Below, piece by piece: positions 16,044 to 25,138 of a DNA stretch of 37,746 nt (within the stretch, counting starts at the first letter, position 1; every line of letters begins with the position of its first letter). Origin of the DNA: Rugosimonospora sp036494675. GTDB taxonomy: Bacteria; Actinomycetota; Actinomycetes; Mycobacteriales; Micromonosporaceae. The stretch is taken from contig DASXOA010000263.1 of assembly GCA_036494675.1 (NCBI GenBank), positions 1 through 37,746 on the forward strand, read 5' to 3'. The translations under genes and the position numbers were made by a program. The notes under the pieces were generated by a model, which was not told where the DNA came from, made no database searches, and saw nothing but the letters and a program-made list of their open reading frames with translations.

Positions 16044-17719
16044 GTGAGCGAAGCGAGCGAACCTCAGACCAGCGTTCGCCGGTGAGCGAGCTGCTGGACG
16101 GGGCGGAGATGGCGGCGGGCATCGCCGTCCACGGTGCCGGGACGGTACCGGGGGCGGCCGAGGTGCGCGCGGCGCTGGTCGAGGCCGGCGTACCGGGCCT
16201 GCTGGTGGCCAAGGACCCCACGCTGTGGGGCCCGGCCGCCGAGTCCGAGGCGAAGATCCGGCTGGGCTGGGTGGACACCTTCCGGCGCAGCCGGGATCTG
16301 CTGCCCGAGCTGGCCGAGTTGCGCGAGGAACTGGTCGACCTGACCCACGTGGCACTGGCCGGGATGGGTGGCTCGTCCCTGGCCCCCGAGGTCATCGCCC
16401 GTACCCTGGGCCGTCCGCTGACCGTACTGGACACCACGGATCCGGGTCAGGTCCGCGCGGCGCTCAGCGACCGGCTCGCCGAGACCCTGGTCGTGATCTC
16501 CAGCAAGTCCGGCGGAACGGTCGAGACGGACAGCCACCGGCGCGCGTACTGGCAGGCGTTCAAGGACTCCGGGCTGAGCGACGCCGAGATCGGCCGGCAC
16601 TTCGTGGTGGTCACCGACCCCGGCTCGCCGCTGGAGGCCGTGGCCACCGAGATGGGCGCGGCGCTGCTGCTGGCCGACCCCGACGTCGGTGGGCGCTATT
16701 CGGCGCTGACCGCGTTCGGGCTGGTCCCCACGGCGCTGGCCGGGGTCGACGTGGCCGAACTGCTCGACCAGGCCGAGGCGCTGTTCGCCGCGCTGGGGCA
16801 GGACGAGAACAACCCCGGGCTGGCCCTGGGTGTCGCGCTCGGCGCCGCCGCGACCAACGACGGGCGGGACAAGGTCACCCTGATCGACGACGGCAGCGGC
16901 ATCAACGGCCTGGGCGACTGGGCCGAGCAGCTGATCGCCGAGTCGACCGGCAAGGGGGGCCACGGGATCCTGCCGGTGGTGGTCGAGGCACCGGACGCCC
17001 CCGGCGCGACCGGCGAGGACGTGCTCACCGCCTGCCTGGGCGGGGCGCTGGCACCCGGCGTGGTACCCGGTGGCGGGGTCGAGCCGCACGTCGCCGTCAA
17101 CGGTCCCCTCGGCGCGCAGTTCCTGACCTGGGAGTACGCGACGGCGATCGCCGGACGGATCCTGGGTATCGACCCGTTCGACCAGCCCAACGTCACCGAG
17201 TCCAAGGACAACACCAAGCACATCCTGGCCAGCGGCCTGCCGGACGAGGGGCCCTCGGTCTCCGACGGCGCGATCGAGATCTTCGGTGACATGGCGACCA
17301 CCGTCACCGAGGCCCTGCGCGACCTGGTCAACGGCGTCGACACCGGCGGGTACCTGGCGGTCATGGCCTACCTCGACCGGTTTGCCGACACCGAAGCGGC
17401 CGGAATCCGGCCACTGCTGGCCCGGGCGGGCCAGGAGCGTCCGGTCACGTTCGGTTGGGGCCCCCGGTTCCTGCACTCGACCGGCCAGTACCACAAGGGT
17501 GGCCCGCAGGTCGGCTCGTTCCTGCAGATCACCGGCGCGGTACGCGAGGACCTGCCGGTGCCCGGGCAGGAGTACACGTTCGGCACCCTGCAGGCGGCGC
17601 AGGCCGCGGGCGACCGCAAGGCGCTGGCCGACCGCGGACGCCCGGTCCTGCACCTGCACCTGATCGACCGCGCGGCGGGCATCGCCCAACTGCTCGCCGC
17701 GGCGAAGGACCTGAGATGA
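16040..17719 (+). CDS. pgi: Glucose-6-phosphate isomerase (Tal-Pgi-fusion type)
   Basis: A 559-residue SIS-domain sugar isomerase interconverting glucose-6-phosphate and fructose-6-phosphate. Blocks visible: AGMGGSSLAPEV, ISSKSGGTVETDSHRRAYW (phosphate-binding SIS motif), STGKGGHGILPVV, ASGLPDEGP and HSTGQYHKGGPQVGSFLQI. It is the subtype associated with tal in actinobacteria rather than the E. coli-like form. The GTG at 16040 overlaps the tal stop and has GGAGG 7 nt upstream. The first codons (MSERSER) are encoded by a GAGCGAAGCGAGCG repeat-like stretch, and the conserved part begins at VSELLDG (GTG at 16082), a possible alternative start. Confidence 0.93.
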   Translation: MSERSERTSDQRSPVSELLDGAEMAAGIAVHGAGTVPGAAEVRAALVEAGVPGLLVAKDPTLWGPAAESEAKIRLGWVDTFRRSRDLLPELAELREELVDLTHVALAGMGGSSLAPEVIARTLGRPLTVLDTTDPGQVRAALSDRLAETLVVISSKSGGTVETDSHRRAYWQAFKDSGLSDAEIGRHFVVVTDPGSPLEAVATEMGAALLLADPDVGGRYSALTAFGLVPTALAGVDVAELLDQAEALFAALGQDENNPGLALGVALGAAATNDGRDKVTLIDDGSGINGLGDWAEQLIAESTGKGGHGILPVVVEAPDAPGATGEDVLTACLGGALAPGVVPGGGVEPHVAVNGPLGAQFLTWEYATAIAGRILGIDPFDQPNVTESKDNTKHILASGLPDEGPSVSDGAIEIFGDMATTVTEALRDLVNGVDTGGYLAVMAYLDRFADTEAAGIRPLLARAGQERPVTFGWGPRFLHSTGQYHKGGPQVGSFLQITGAVREDLPVPGQEYTFGTLQAAQAAGDRKALADRGRPVLHLHLIDRAAGIAQLLAAAKDLR

Positions 17720-17793
17720 GAAAGCGAAGCCAGCCAAGCATGAGCGCACACCGTCGGCACCCCGTGACCGGTCCGAGCGAGGAGCGGCTGTGA
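17716..17793 (+). CDS. Mini-ORF (25 codons) tiling the pgi-zwf gap
   Basis: ATG at 17716 overlaps the pgi TGA (ATGA). The frame ends in a TGA at 17791-17793 that overlaps the zwf GTG (GTGA), so the 70-bp gap is completely bridged. The predicted peptide is basic (begins MRKRSQPSMSAHRR). It contains GAGGAG, the zwf ribosome-binding site. Translation is not demonstrated. It may couple zwf to pgi translation, or may be chance. See findings for two similar cases. Confidence 0.3.
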   Translation: MRKRSQPSMSAHRRHPVTGPSEERL

Positions 17794-19310
17794 CTGACAA
17801 TCCCCTGCGGGATCCGCAGGACCGGCGACTGCCGAGGATCCCCGAGCCGTGTGCCCTGGTGATCTTCGGCGTCACCGGGGACCTGGCCCGCAAGAAGCTG
17901 ATTCCCGCCGTCTACGACCTGGCCAACCGGGGCATGCTGCCCTCGGGTTTCGTGGTGCTCGGATTCGCCCGCCGTGACTGGGGTGACGGCGACTTCGAGG
18001 CGCTGGCCCGCAAGGCGGCCCAGGACCACGCCCGTACTCCGTGGCGGGAGGAGGTCTGGGCACGGCTGGCCGGCAACATCAAGTTCGTTCAGGGTGCCTT
18101 CGACGACGACGCCGCGTTCGACACCCTCTCGCAGACCCTCGACGAGCTGCGCGACAGCCACGGCATCCAGGGCAACGCCGCGTTCTACCTGTCCATCCCG
18201 CCGACCGCGTTCCCCACCGTGCTCAAGCAGATGGGGCGCACCCGGATGGCCGACAACGAGGCCGCCGGTGGCTGGCGTCGGGTCGTGGTGGAGAAGCCGT
18301 TCGGCACGGACCTCCAGTCGGCCAAGCAGCTCAACGAGCTGGTCGACGAGGTGTACACCGCGCAGGACGTGTTCCGCATCGACCACTACCTGGGCAAGGA
18401 GACGGTCCAGAACATCCTCGCGCTGCGCTTCGCGAACGCGCTGTTCGAGCCGACCTGGAACTCCAAGTACGTGGACTCGGTGCAGATCACCATGGCCGAG
18501 GACGTGGGCATCGGCAGCCGGGCGGCGTTCTACGACGCCACCGGCACGGCCCGCGACGTGCTGCAGAACCACCTGATGCAGTTGCTGGCGATGGTCGCCA
18601 TGGAGGAGCCGACCAGCTTCGACGCGTCCGAGATCCGCACCGAGAAGCTGAAGGTGCTGCGCGCCATCTCTCTGCCGAAGGACATCAACGCCGACACGGT
18701 GCGCGGCCAGTACCTGTCCGGCTGGGTCGCCGGCGAGCGCGCGGTGGGCTACCGCGACGAGGAGGACGTCCCGTACGACTCGACCACGGAAACGTACGTG
18801 GCGGTCAAGCTGGGCATCCAGAACCGGCGCTGGGCCGGCGTGCCGTTCTACATCCGGGCCGGCAAGCGGCTGCCCCGGCGGGTCACGGAGATCGCCGTAC
18901 TGTTCAAGCAGGCGCCCCACCTGCCGTTCCAGCAGGCCGACGTGGAGATGCTGGGCAACAACCAGCTGGTGGTCCGGGTGCAGCCGGACGAGGGCGTGAC
19001 GCTCAAGTTCGGCTCGAAGGTGCCGGGTACGGCCATGGAGGTCCGCGACATCACCATGGACTTCCAGTACGGCGAGGCCTTCACCGACTCCTCCCCCGAG
19101 GCCTACGAGCGACTCATCCTCGACGTGCTGATCGGCGACCGCACCCTGTTCCCGGACGCCGCCGAGGTGGAGGCGAGCTGGCGGGTGGTCGACCCGCTGG
19201 AGGCGGCGTGGGCCGGCACCAAGCCGGAGACCTACCGGGCCGGCGAATGGGGCCCGAGGATGGCAGATGACCTACTGGCGCGAGAAGGCCGGCAATGGCG
19301 GCGCGCGTAA
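17790..19310 (+). CDS. zwf: Glucose-6-phosphate 1-dehydrogenase
   Basis: A 506-residue first enzyme of the oxidative pentose-phosphate pathway, making 6-phosphogluconolactone and NADPH. The nucleotide-binding loop is FGVTGDLARKKLIPAVYDL and the active-site block is RIDHYLGKETVQN. Substrate-binding VVEKPFGTDL and the C-terminal FYIRAGKRLPRR are also visible. Length is standard. GTG start at 17790 with GAGGAG about 6 nt upstream. It is followed by a strong inverted repeat (19324-19357) before opcA, whose product activates G6PDH in actinobacteria and cyanobacteria. Confidence 0.97.
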   Translation: MTDNPLRDPQDRRLPRIPEPCALVIFGVTGDLARKKLIPAVYDLANRGMLPSGFVVLGFARRDWGDGDFEALARKAAQDHARTPWREEVWARLAGNIKFVQGAFDDDAAFDTLSQTLDELRDSHGIQGNAAFYLSIPPTAFPTVLKQMGRTRMADNEAAGGWRRVVVEKPFGTDLQSAKQLNELVDEVYTAQDVFRIDHYLGKETVQNILALRFANALFEPTWNSKYVDSVQITMAEDVGIGSRAAFYDATGTARDVLQNHLMQLLAMVAMEEPTSFDASEIRTEKLKVLRAISLPKDINADTVRGQYLSGWVAGERAVGYRDEEDVPYDSTTETYVAVKLGIQNRRWAGVPFYIRAGKRLPRRVTEIAVLFKQAPHLPFQQADVEMLGNNQLVVRVQPDEGVTLKFGSKVPGTAMEVRDITMDFQYGEAFTDSSPEAYERLILDVLIGDRTLFPDAAEVEASWRVVDPLEAAWAGTKPETYRAGEWGPRMADDLLAREGRQWRRA

Positions 19311-19323
19311 GCGAGCGGCGGCG

Positions 19324-19357
19324 GTCAACCACGGGGCACGGCATGCCCGTGGTTGAC
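19324..19357 (+). terminator. Strong inverted repeat between zwf and opcA (terminator or attenuator-like)
   Basis: 12-bp perfect arms GTCAACCACGGG (19324-19335) and CCCGTGGTTGAC (19346-19357) with a 10-nt loop, 14 nt after the zwf stop. GGC-rich flanks extend it imperfectly. No T-tract. Because opcA and pgl continue in the same direction, partial termination or mRNA 3'-end protection is as likely as full termination. Confidence 0.55.
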
Positions 19358-19448
19358 GCTGCCGGCGAGCGGAGCGCGGCGTTATGAGGGGGCCGGTGCT
19401 ACGGACTCGCGTCGGCGAGACCGCGGGGGCAGTGAAGTGGAGAGCAGC

Positions 19449-20462
19449 GTGATCGGTCTGTGGGACACCACCGGCAATGAGGTGGTCAAGGCCCTGGCCG
19501 CGGAGCGGCGCAGTGCCGGAGGGGTGACCAGCGGGCTCGCCCTGACCCTGGTCGCCGTCGTCGACGAGAAGCGGGTACGGGAGGCCGAGGCGGCATCGAC
19601 GATCGCCGCCGCCGCGCACCCGTGCCGGCTGCTGATCGTGGTACGCAGCGACGTGACCCGCGACGTCAACCGGTTGGACGCCGAGATCGTGGTCGGCGGC
19701 CGGCTCGGGCCGTGCGAGGCGGTCGTCATGCGCATGTACGGCCGGCTGGCGCTGCACGCCGAGTCCGTGGTGATGCCGTTGCTGGCGCCGGACGTACCGG
19801 TGGTCACGTGGTGGCACGCCGAGCCGCCGGAGCGCATCGCGCACGACTTCCTCGGCGTGGTCGGCGACCGGCGGGTCACCGACACCGCCCAGGCGATCGA
19901 CCCGGTGGCCGCACTCCGCCAGCGGGCGGTCGACTACGCCCCGGGCGACACCGACCTCGCGTGGACCCGGATCACCCCGTGGCGCACGCTCGTGGCCAGC
20001 GCGTTCGACACCGTCGACGCCAGGGTCACCGCGGCCACCGTGGTCGCGCCGCAGCACGACCCCACCGCCGCGCTGATGCGCGGCTGGCTGGCCGCCCGGC
20101 TGCACATCACGCCCGAGCTGGAGCCGACCGACCAGTTCCCGCGGATGCGCGCCGTCGAGTTGCGCTGCGCCAACGGCGACACGCTGCGGCTGACCCGTGA
20201 GGACGGCACCGCCGTCTTCAGCCGCACCGGCCAGGTGGACCGCCAGCTGCCGCTGATCCGCCGCCCGCTCGGCGACGAGCTGGCCGAGGAGCTGCGCCGG
20301 CTGGACGCCGACCAGGTCTACTCCGAGGCGCTCTCGGCCCTGTCCGGCATCCCCGACCTCGACCGGCGTAGCCCGCACCGGCAGCACATCTGGCGCGACC
20401 CGGCCAACGCCGCGCGGCCGGACACCCCGGCATCCCCCGAGCCCGCCGGGGCGGCTTCGTGA
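19449..20462 (+). CDS. opcA: Glucose-6-phosphate dehydrogenase assembly protein OpcA
   Basis: A 337-residue OpcA protein. The family promotes G6PDH oligomerisation and activity and is usually encoded next to zwf. Diagnostic segments are the N-terminal VIGLWDTTGNEVVKALAAER, AAHPCRLLIVVRSD, VVMPLLAPDVPVVTWWH (core beta strand) and ITPWRTLVASAFD. The GTG at 19449 is chosen because GGAGAG lies 5-10 nt upstream. The frame is open further upstream to a TTG at 19353 inside the inverted repeat, but that extension is low-complexity and unlike OpcA. The stop overlaps the pgl start by GTGA. The tail is Pro/Ala-rich. Confidence 0.93.
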   Translation: MIGLWDTTGNEVVKALAAERRSAGGVTSGLALTLVAVVDEKRVREAEAASTIAAAAHPCRLLIVVRSDVTRDVNRLDAEIVVGGRLGPCEAVVMRMYGRLALHAESVVMPLLAPDVPVVTWWHAEPPERIAHDFLGVVGDRRVTDTAQAIDPVAALRQRAVDYAPGDTDLAWTRITPWRTLVASAFDTVDARVTAATVVAPQHDPTAALMRGWLAARLHITPELEPTDQFPRMRAVELRCANGDTLRLTREDGTAVFSRTGQVDRQLPLIRRPLGDELAEELRRLDADQVYSEALSALSGIPDLDRRSPHRQHIWRDPANAARPDTPASPEPAGAAS

Positions 20463-21229
20463 CCGAGGTCAGCGTCATCGTTCACGCCGACCCCGAACTG
20501 CTCGCCCCCGCCATCGCCGCCCGGCTGGTGATCCGCCTCATCGACGCGCAGGCGACCCGGGGGGTCGCCTCGGTCGTGCTGACCGGCGGGCGGATCGCCG
20601 CCGCGGTGTACGGGGCGATGGCCACCAGCCCCGGCCGCGACGCGGTGGACTGGTCGCGCGTCGACGTCTGGTGGGGCGACGAGCGGTTCCTGCCGAGCGG
20701 GGACCCGCAGCGCAACGAGACCCAGGCGCGGGCAGCCCTGCTCGACGCGCTGCCGCTGGACCCGGAGCGGATCCACCCCATGCCGGCCTCGGACGGTCCG
20801 GACGGCGACGACCCGGAGGCCGCGGCGGCCCGGTACGCGGGGCTGCTGCACCAGGTGGCGCGGCCGGGCAGCGAGGCACTGCCGCACTTCGACGTGCTGC
20901 TGCTCGGGGTCGGCGAGGAGGGGCACGTGGCGTCGGTGTTCCCGGAGAGCCCGGCGGCCTACGAGACCCGGCCGGTGACGGCGGTCCGGGGCTGCCCGAA
21001 GCCGCCCCCGATCCGGATCAGCCTGACGGTACCCGCCATCAACACGGCCGAAGAGGTGTGGCTGATGGCCGCCGGGCCGGACAAGGCCGGCGCGGTCGGG
21101 ATGGCGCTGTCGGGGGCGGGGCCGGTGCAGGTACCGGCGGCCGGGGTGCGTGGCATCGACCGTACGATCTGGCTGCTCGACCGGGCGGCGGCCGCCTCGG
21201 TACCGCCGAGGATGCGCAGCCTGCGTTAA
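20459..21229 (+). CDS. pgl: 6-phosphogluconolactonase
   Basis: A 256-residue Pgl (DevB/NagB-like fold) that hydrolyses 6-phosphogluconolactone to 6-phosphogluconate. Visible: VVLTGGRIAAAVYG (the sugar-phosphate loop, normally LSGGSTP-like and here LTGGRIAA), VWWGDERFLPSGDPQRNE, and the active-site block DVLLLGVGEEGHVASVFP with the catalytic histidine. GTG start at 20459 overlaps the opcA stop. Last gene of the pentose-phosphate cluster and convergent with rbpA. Confidence 0.95.
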   Translation: MTEVSVIVHADPELLAPAIAARLVIRLIDAQATRGVASVVLTGGRIAAAVYGAMATSPGRDAVDWSRVDVWWGDERFLPSGDPQRNETQARAALLDALPLDPERIHPMPASDGPDGDDPEAAAARYAGLLHQVARPGSEALPHFDVLLLGVGEEGHVASVFPESPAAYETRPVTAVRGCPKPPPIRISLTVPAINTAEEVWLMAAGPDKAGAVGMALSGAGPVQVPAAGVRGIDRTIWLLDRAAAASVPPRMRSLR

Positions 21230-21250
21230 GAGTCGCTCCGCGCGGCAGGC

Positions 21251-21269
21251 CGGCTCTGGGTAGGAGCCG
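21251..21269. terminator. Possible terminator between convergent pgl and rbpA
   Basis: 6-bp perfect stem CGGCTC / GAGCCG with a 7-nt loop in the 61-bp gap. Modest stability and no T-tract. Confidence 0.4.
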
Positions 21270-21290
21270 CCAGTAAGCGCGGCGGGTGGT

Positions 21291-21635
21291 CTACTCCTCG
21301 CCGCGGCGCTGGCGCAGGTTACGCAGCGCCTCGGCGAGGATCGCGGCTCCCTCGGCCTCGGTGCGGCGCTCCTTCACGTAGGCCAGGTGGCTCTTGTACG
21401 GCTCGGCGCGCGGGGCGCCCGGCGGGTGTAGCTGATCCTGACCCGCCGGTTGCCCGCAGCGCGGGCACTCCCAGGTCGGTGGGGCCGGAACGTCGGCGGC
21501 GAACATGGGCGCCACGCGATGCCCGTTGGCGCACCAGTAGCTCACAGCCCGACTCGGTACCGGTTCACAGCGTTCGTCGGCGCGGATCGGTCCGGACCCG
21601 ACCCGAATACCCCGAATGGCGTTGCCACTTGCCAC
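21291..21635 (-). CDS. rbpA: RNA polymerase-binding protein RbpA
   Basis: A 114-residue actinobacterial transcription factor that binds group 1/2 sigma factors and RNA polymerase and stabilises open complexes. The N-terminus MASGNAIRGIRVGSGP is the family's RbpA tail. The core has zinc-type cysteines Cys35 (YWCANGH), Cys57 and Cys60 (ECPRCG), followed by PAGQDQ and EPYKSHLAYVKERRTEAEG, the basic linker and sigma-interaction domain. The start is GTG at 21635 with GGGAG about 10 nt upstream. It reads alone from a 146-bp gap containing a 27-bp palindrome and the secG terminator, so it probably has its own promoter (candidate -35 TTGGTC inside the palindrome, -10 TAGACC at 21674-21669). Confidence 0.95.
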   Translation of the reverse strand: MASGNAIRGIRVGSGPIRADERCEPVPSRAVSYWCANGHRVAPMFAADVPAPPTWECPRCGQPAGQDQLHPPGAPRAEPYKSHLAYVKERRTEAEGAAILAEALRNLRQRRGEE

Positions 21636-21685
21636 GACTGTTGGCTCCCGTCGTCGTCTTGGTGCAACGGTCTACCGGGCTGAAG

Positions 21686-21712
21686 ATGTTGACCAACCCG
21701 GTTGATCAACAT
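21686..21712. promoter_or_regulatory. 27-bp near-perfect palindrome upstream of rbpA
   Basis: Two tandem inverted-repeat cores, GTTGACCAAC and GTTGATCAAC, separated by CCG and flanked by AT on both sides. 12 of 13 base pairs are symmetric about the central base. It lies 51-77 nt upstream of the rbpA start and overlaps its candidate -35, so it looks like an operator. The cognate regulator is unknown. Confidence 0.6.
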
Positions 21713-21725
21713 GGCCGATATACGC

Positions 21726-21747
21726 GCGGCCTGGACTCCCAGGCCGC
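21726..21747 (-). terminator. Terminator hairpin of secG
   Basis: Perfect 9-bp arms GCGGCCTGG / CCAGGCCGC with a 4-nt loop, 35-56 nt downstream of the secG stop. A short A/T stretch follows on the minus strand. Confidence 0.65.
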
Positions 21748-21781
21748 TCGCCGTGCCCGAGTGTAGGACGAAAAGTGGCGA

Positions 21782-22036
21782 TCAGGAACCGTTCATCGCG
21801 ATTCGGAGCCACAGCCCGAGCCCGACGACGCAGGCGAACCACACGACGCCCACGAGGATCGTGTAGCGGTCGAGGTTCCTCTCGGCGACCGACGACCCGG
21901 CCAGGCTGGAGGAGACGCCGCCACCGAACATGCTGGACAGGCCGCCGCCCTTACCGCGGTGCAGCAGGATCAGCATCGTGAGCAGCACGCTGGTGATCAC
22001 GAGGATGGCAATCAGCGTATACGCGAACCACGTCAT
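21782..22036 (-). CDS. secG: Preprotein translocase subunit SecG
   Basis: An 84-residue membrane protein with two transmembrane segments (about residues 5-25 and 58-78). They are separated by the glycine-rich loop HRGKGGGLSSMFGGG that is diagnostic for SecG, the accessory subunit of the SecYEG channel. The ATG at 22036 gives the normal SecG length; an upstream in-frame ATG (22090) adds residues without family similarity. It lies downstream of tpiA, as in most actinobacteria, but a strong hairpin lies between them. Confidence 0.94.
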   Translation of the reverse strand: MTWFAYTLIAILVITSVLLTMLILLHRGKGGGLSSMFGGGVSSSLAGSSVAERNLDRYTILVGVVWFACVVGLGLWLRIAMNGS

Positions 22037-22093
22037 GGCGGTGCTCAGTCCTCTCGGAGCGGCTGCCGACCCTCGGCAACCCACCAACAATAG

Positions 22094-22120
22094 CGGGCTC
22101 CGGTTATTGGCCGGAGCCCG
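22094..22120 (-). terminator. Terminator hairpin of gap-pgk-tpiA
   Basis: Perfect 10-bp arms CGGGCTCCGG / CCGGAGCCCG with a 7-nt loop, starting 13 nt after the tpiA stop. On the minus strand it is followed by CTATTGTTGG. Confidence 0.75.
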
Positions 22121-22132
22121 ACCATCGACTTC

Positions 22133-22948
22133 TCATTTACCTTTGTAGCGGACAATCCGGACGAATTCCTCGGCATCCAGGCTCGCTCCGCCGATCAGCG
22201 CGCCGTCGATGTCCGGCCCCTCCATGATCTCGGCGATGTTGCTGGACTTCACCGAGCCGCCGTACAGCAACCGGATGCGCTCCGCGGTCGGCCCCGGGAA
22301 GCTCTCGGCGATCCGGGAGCGGATCGCGCCGATGACCTCCTGAGCGTCCTCGGGCGTGGCCGTCTTGCCGGTACCGATCGCCCAGACCGGCTCGTACGCG
22401 ATCACGATCTTCTCGACCTGTTCGGCAGTCAACCCGATCAGGTCGGCGTCGAGCTGGTCGAGGCAGTGCGCCACGTGCCCGCCGGCCTCGCGGACCTCCA
22501 GACCCTCACCGACGCACAGGATCGGCGCGATGTCGTGCGCCAGCGCGGCCTTCACCTTCGCCGCGACCACGGCGTCGTCCTCGTGGTGGTGCGCCCGGCG
22601 CTCGGAGTGCCCGACCACCACGTACTGGCAGCCGAGCTTGGCCAGCATGGGGCCGGACACGTCGCCCGTGTACGCCCCGTTGGGGTGCGGCGACAGGTCC
22701 TGCGCGCCGTACCCCAGCAACAGCTTGTCGCCGTCGATCAGCGTCTGCACGCTGCGCAGGTCGACGAATGGCGGCAGCACCACCACCTCGACGTCGTTGA
22801 GCTGCTTCTCCGGCAGGCTGAACGCCAGCTTCTGGGTCAGCGAGATGGCCTCAAGGTGATTGAGATTCATCTTCCAGTTGCCGGCCATCATCGGCCGCCT
22901 GGCGCCCTTGGCTGACCCGGTCTTCGCTGGCTCGGTCTTGGCCGCCAT
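22133..22948 (-). CDS. tpiA: Triosephosphate isomerase
   Basis: A 271-residue TIM-barrel enzyme interconverting dihydroxyacetone phosphate and glyceraldehyde-3-phosphate. The catalytic triad is visible: Lys in MAGNWKMNL, His in VVGHSERR, Glu in AYEPVWAIGTGK. The C-terminal phosphate loop is LLYGGSVKSSN. It carries about 18 extra N-terminal residues rich in Lys/Ala/Pro (MAAKTEPAKTG...) before the barrel. The ATG at 22948 lies one base after the pgk stop, which supports this start over the internal MMAGNWK methionines. Third gene of gap-pgk-tpiA. Confidence 0.96.
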   Translation of the reverse strand: MAAKTEPAKTGSAKGARRPMMAGNWKMNLNHLEAISLTQKLAFSLPEKQLNDVEVVVLPPFVDLRSVQTLIDGDKLLLGYGAQDLSPHPNGAYTGDVSGPMLAKLGCQYVVVGHSERRAHHHEDDAVVAAKVKAALAHDIAPILCVGEGLEVREAGGHVAHCLDQLDADLIGLTAEQVEKIVIAYEPVWAIGTGKTATPEDAQEVIGAIRSRIAESFPGPTAERIRLLYGGSVKSSNIAEIMEGPDIDGALIGGASLDAEEFVRIVRYKGK

Positions 22949-22949
22949 G

Positions 22950-24133
22950 TCAGTCCGCCAATGCCGCGACGCCGGGGAGGTTCTTGCCCTCCAGGTACTC
23001 CAGGGACGCCCCGCCACCGGTGGAGATGTGGCTGAAGCCGTCCTCGGACAGGCCCAGGGCCCGTACCGCGGCGGCCGAGTCGCCACCGCCGACGACGGTG
23101 AACCCGTCCACCTTCGTGATCGCCTCGGCCACCCCACGGGTACCCGCGGCAAACGGCGCCATCTCGAACACGCCCATCGGCCCGTTCCAGAACACGGTAC
23201 GGGCGCCGGCGATCACCTCGGCGAACACGCTCACGCTGGCCGGTCCGATGTCCAGGCCCAGCCAACCGTCCGGGATCCCGTTGTCCTCGACCGTACGGAT
23301 CTCCGCGTCGGCGGCGAACCGGTCGGCGACCACGATGTCGGTCGGCAGCTTGATCTTCCCGCCGAACCGGTCCAGCAGGTCCCGGCAGGTCTGCACCATG
23401 TCGTCCTCGAGCAGGGACTTGCCCACCTCGTAGCCGAGCGCCTTGAGGAAGGTGAAGCACATGCCGCCGCCGATGAGCAGTTCGTCGACGCCGGGCGCGA
23501 GCGCCTCGATGACGGCCAGCTTGTCGGAGACCTTGCTGCCGCCCAGCACCACCACGTAGGGCCGCTGCGGGTCCCCGGTCAGCTGCCCGAGCACCTCCAG
23601 CTCCCGCAGCACCAGGCCGCCGGCATAGTGCGGCAGGAGCTTGGGCACGTCGTACACGCTGGCGTGCTTGCGGTGAACCGCGCCGAACGCGTCGTCCACG
23701 TACACCTCGCCGAAGGCCGCCAGGTCCCGCGCGAACGCGGTCCGCTCGGCCTCGTCCTTGCTGGTCTCCCCCGGGTTGAACCGCAGGTTCTCCAGCAGCG
23801 CGATGCCGCCGTCGGCCAGGCCGTCCACGGTGGCCTTCGCCGAGTCACCCACGGTGTTGGTGGCGAAGGCGACCCCGCCACCGAGGAGCTCACCCAGCCG
23901 CGCGGCCACCGGGGCCAGGCTGTACTTCGGCTCCGGCGCGCCCTTCGGCCGCCCGAGGTGGGACATGACGGTGACCCGCGCGCCGGCGCCGAGCAGCGCG
24001 CTCAGCGTCGGCAGTACCGCACGGATCCGCCCGTCGTCGGTGATCCTCTCGCCATCGAGCGGGACGTTCAGGTCGCCGCGGACCAGAACCCGCCGACCCG
24101 AAACGCCCTCGCTCAGCAGGTCATCGAGCGTCT

Positions 24134-24137
<4 letters not shown>
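22950..24137 (-). CDS. pgk: Phosphoglycerate kinase
   Basis: A 395-residue two-domain glycolytic kinase transferring phosphate between 1,3-bisphosphoglycerate and ADP. Signature motifs: VLVRGDLNVPLDGERITDDGR (N-domain substrate site), MSHLGRPKG, VVLGGSKVSDKL, FWNGPMGVFE and VVGGGDSAAAV. GTG start at 24137 overlaps the gap stop as GTGA and gives the family N-terminus VKTLDDLL. Length is typical. tpiA follows after one base. Confidence 0.96.

Positions 24138-25138
<1,001 letters not shown>

Noticed and set aside
18041..19270. Long second-frame open reading frame within zwf
   Set aside because: Arg/Gly-rich frame-shifted shadow of zwf.
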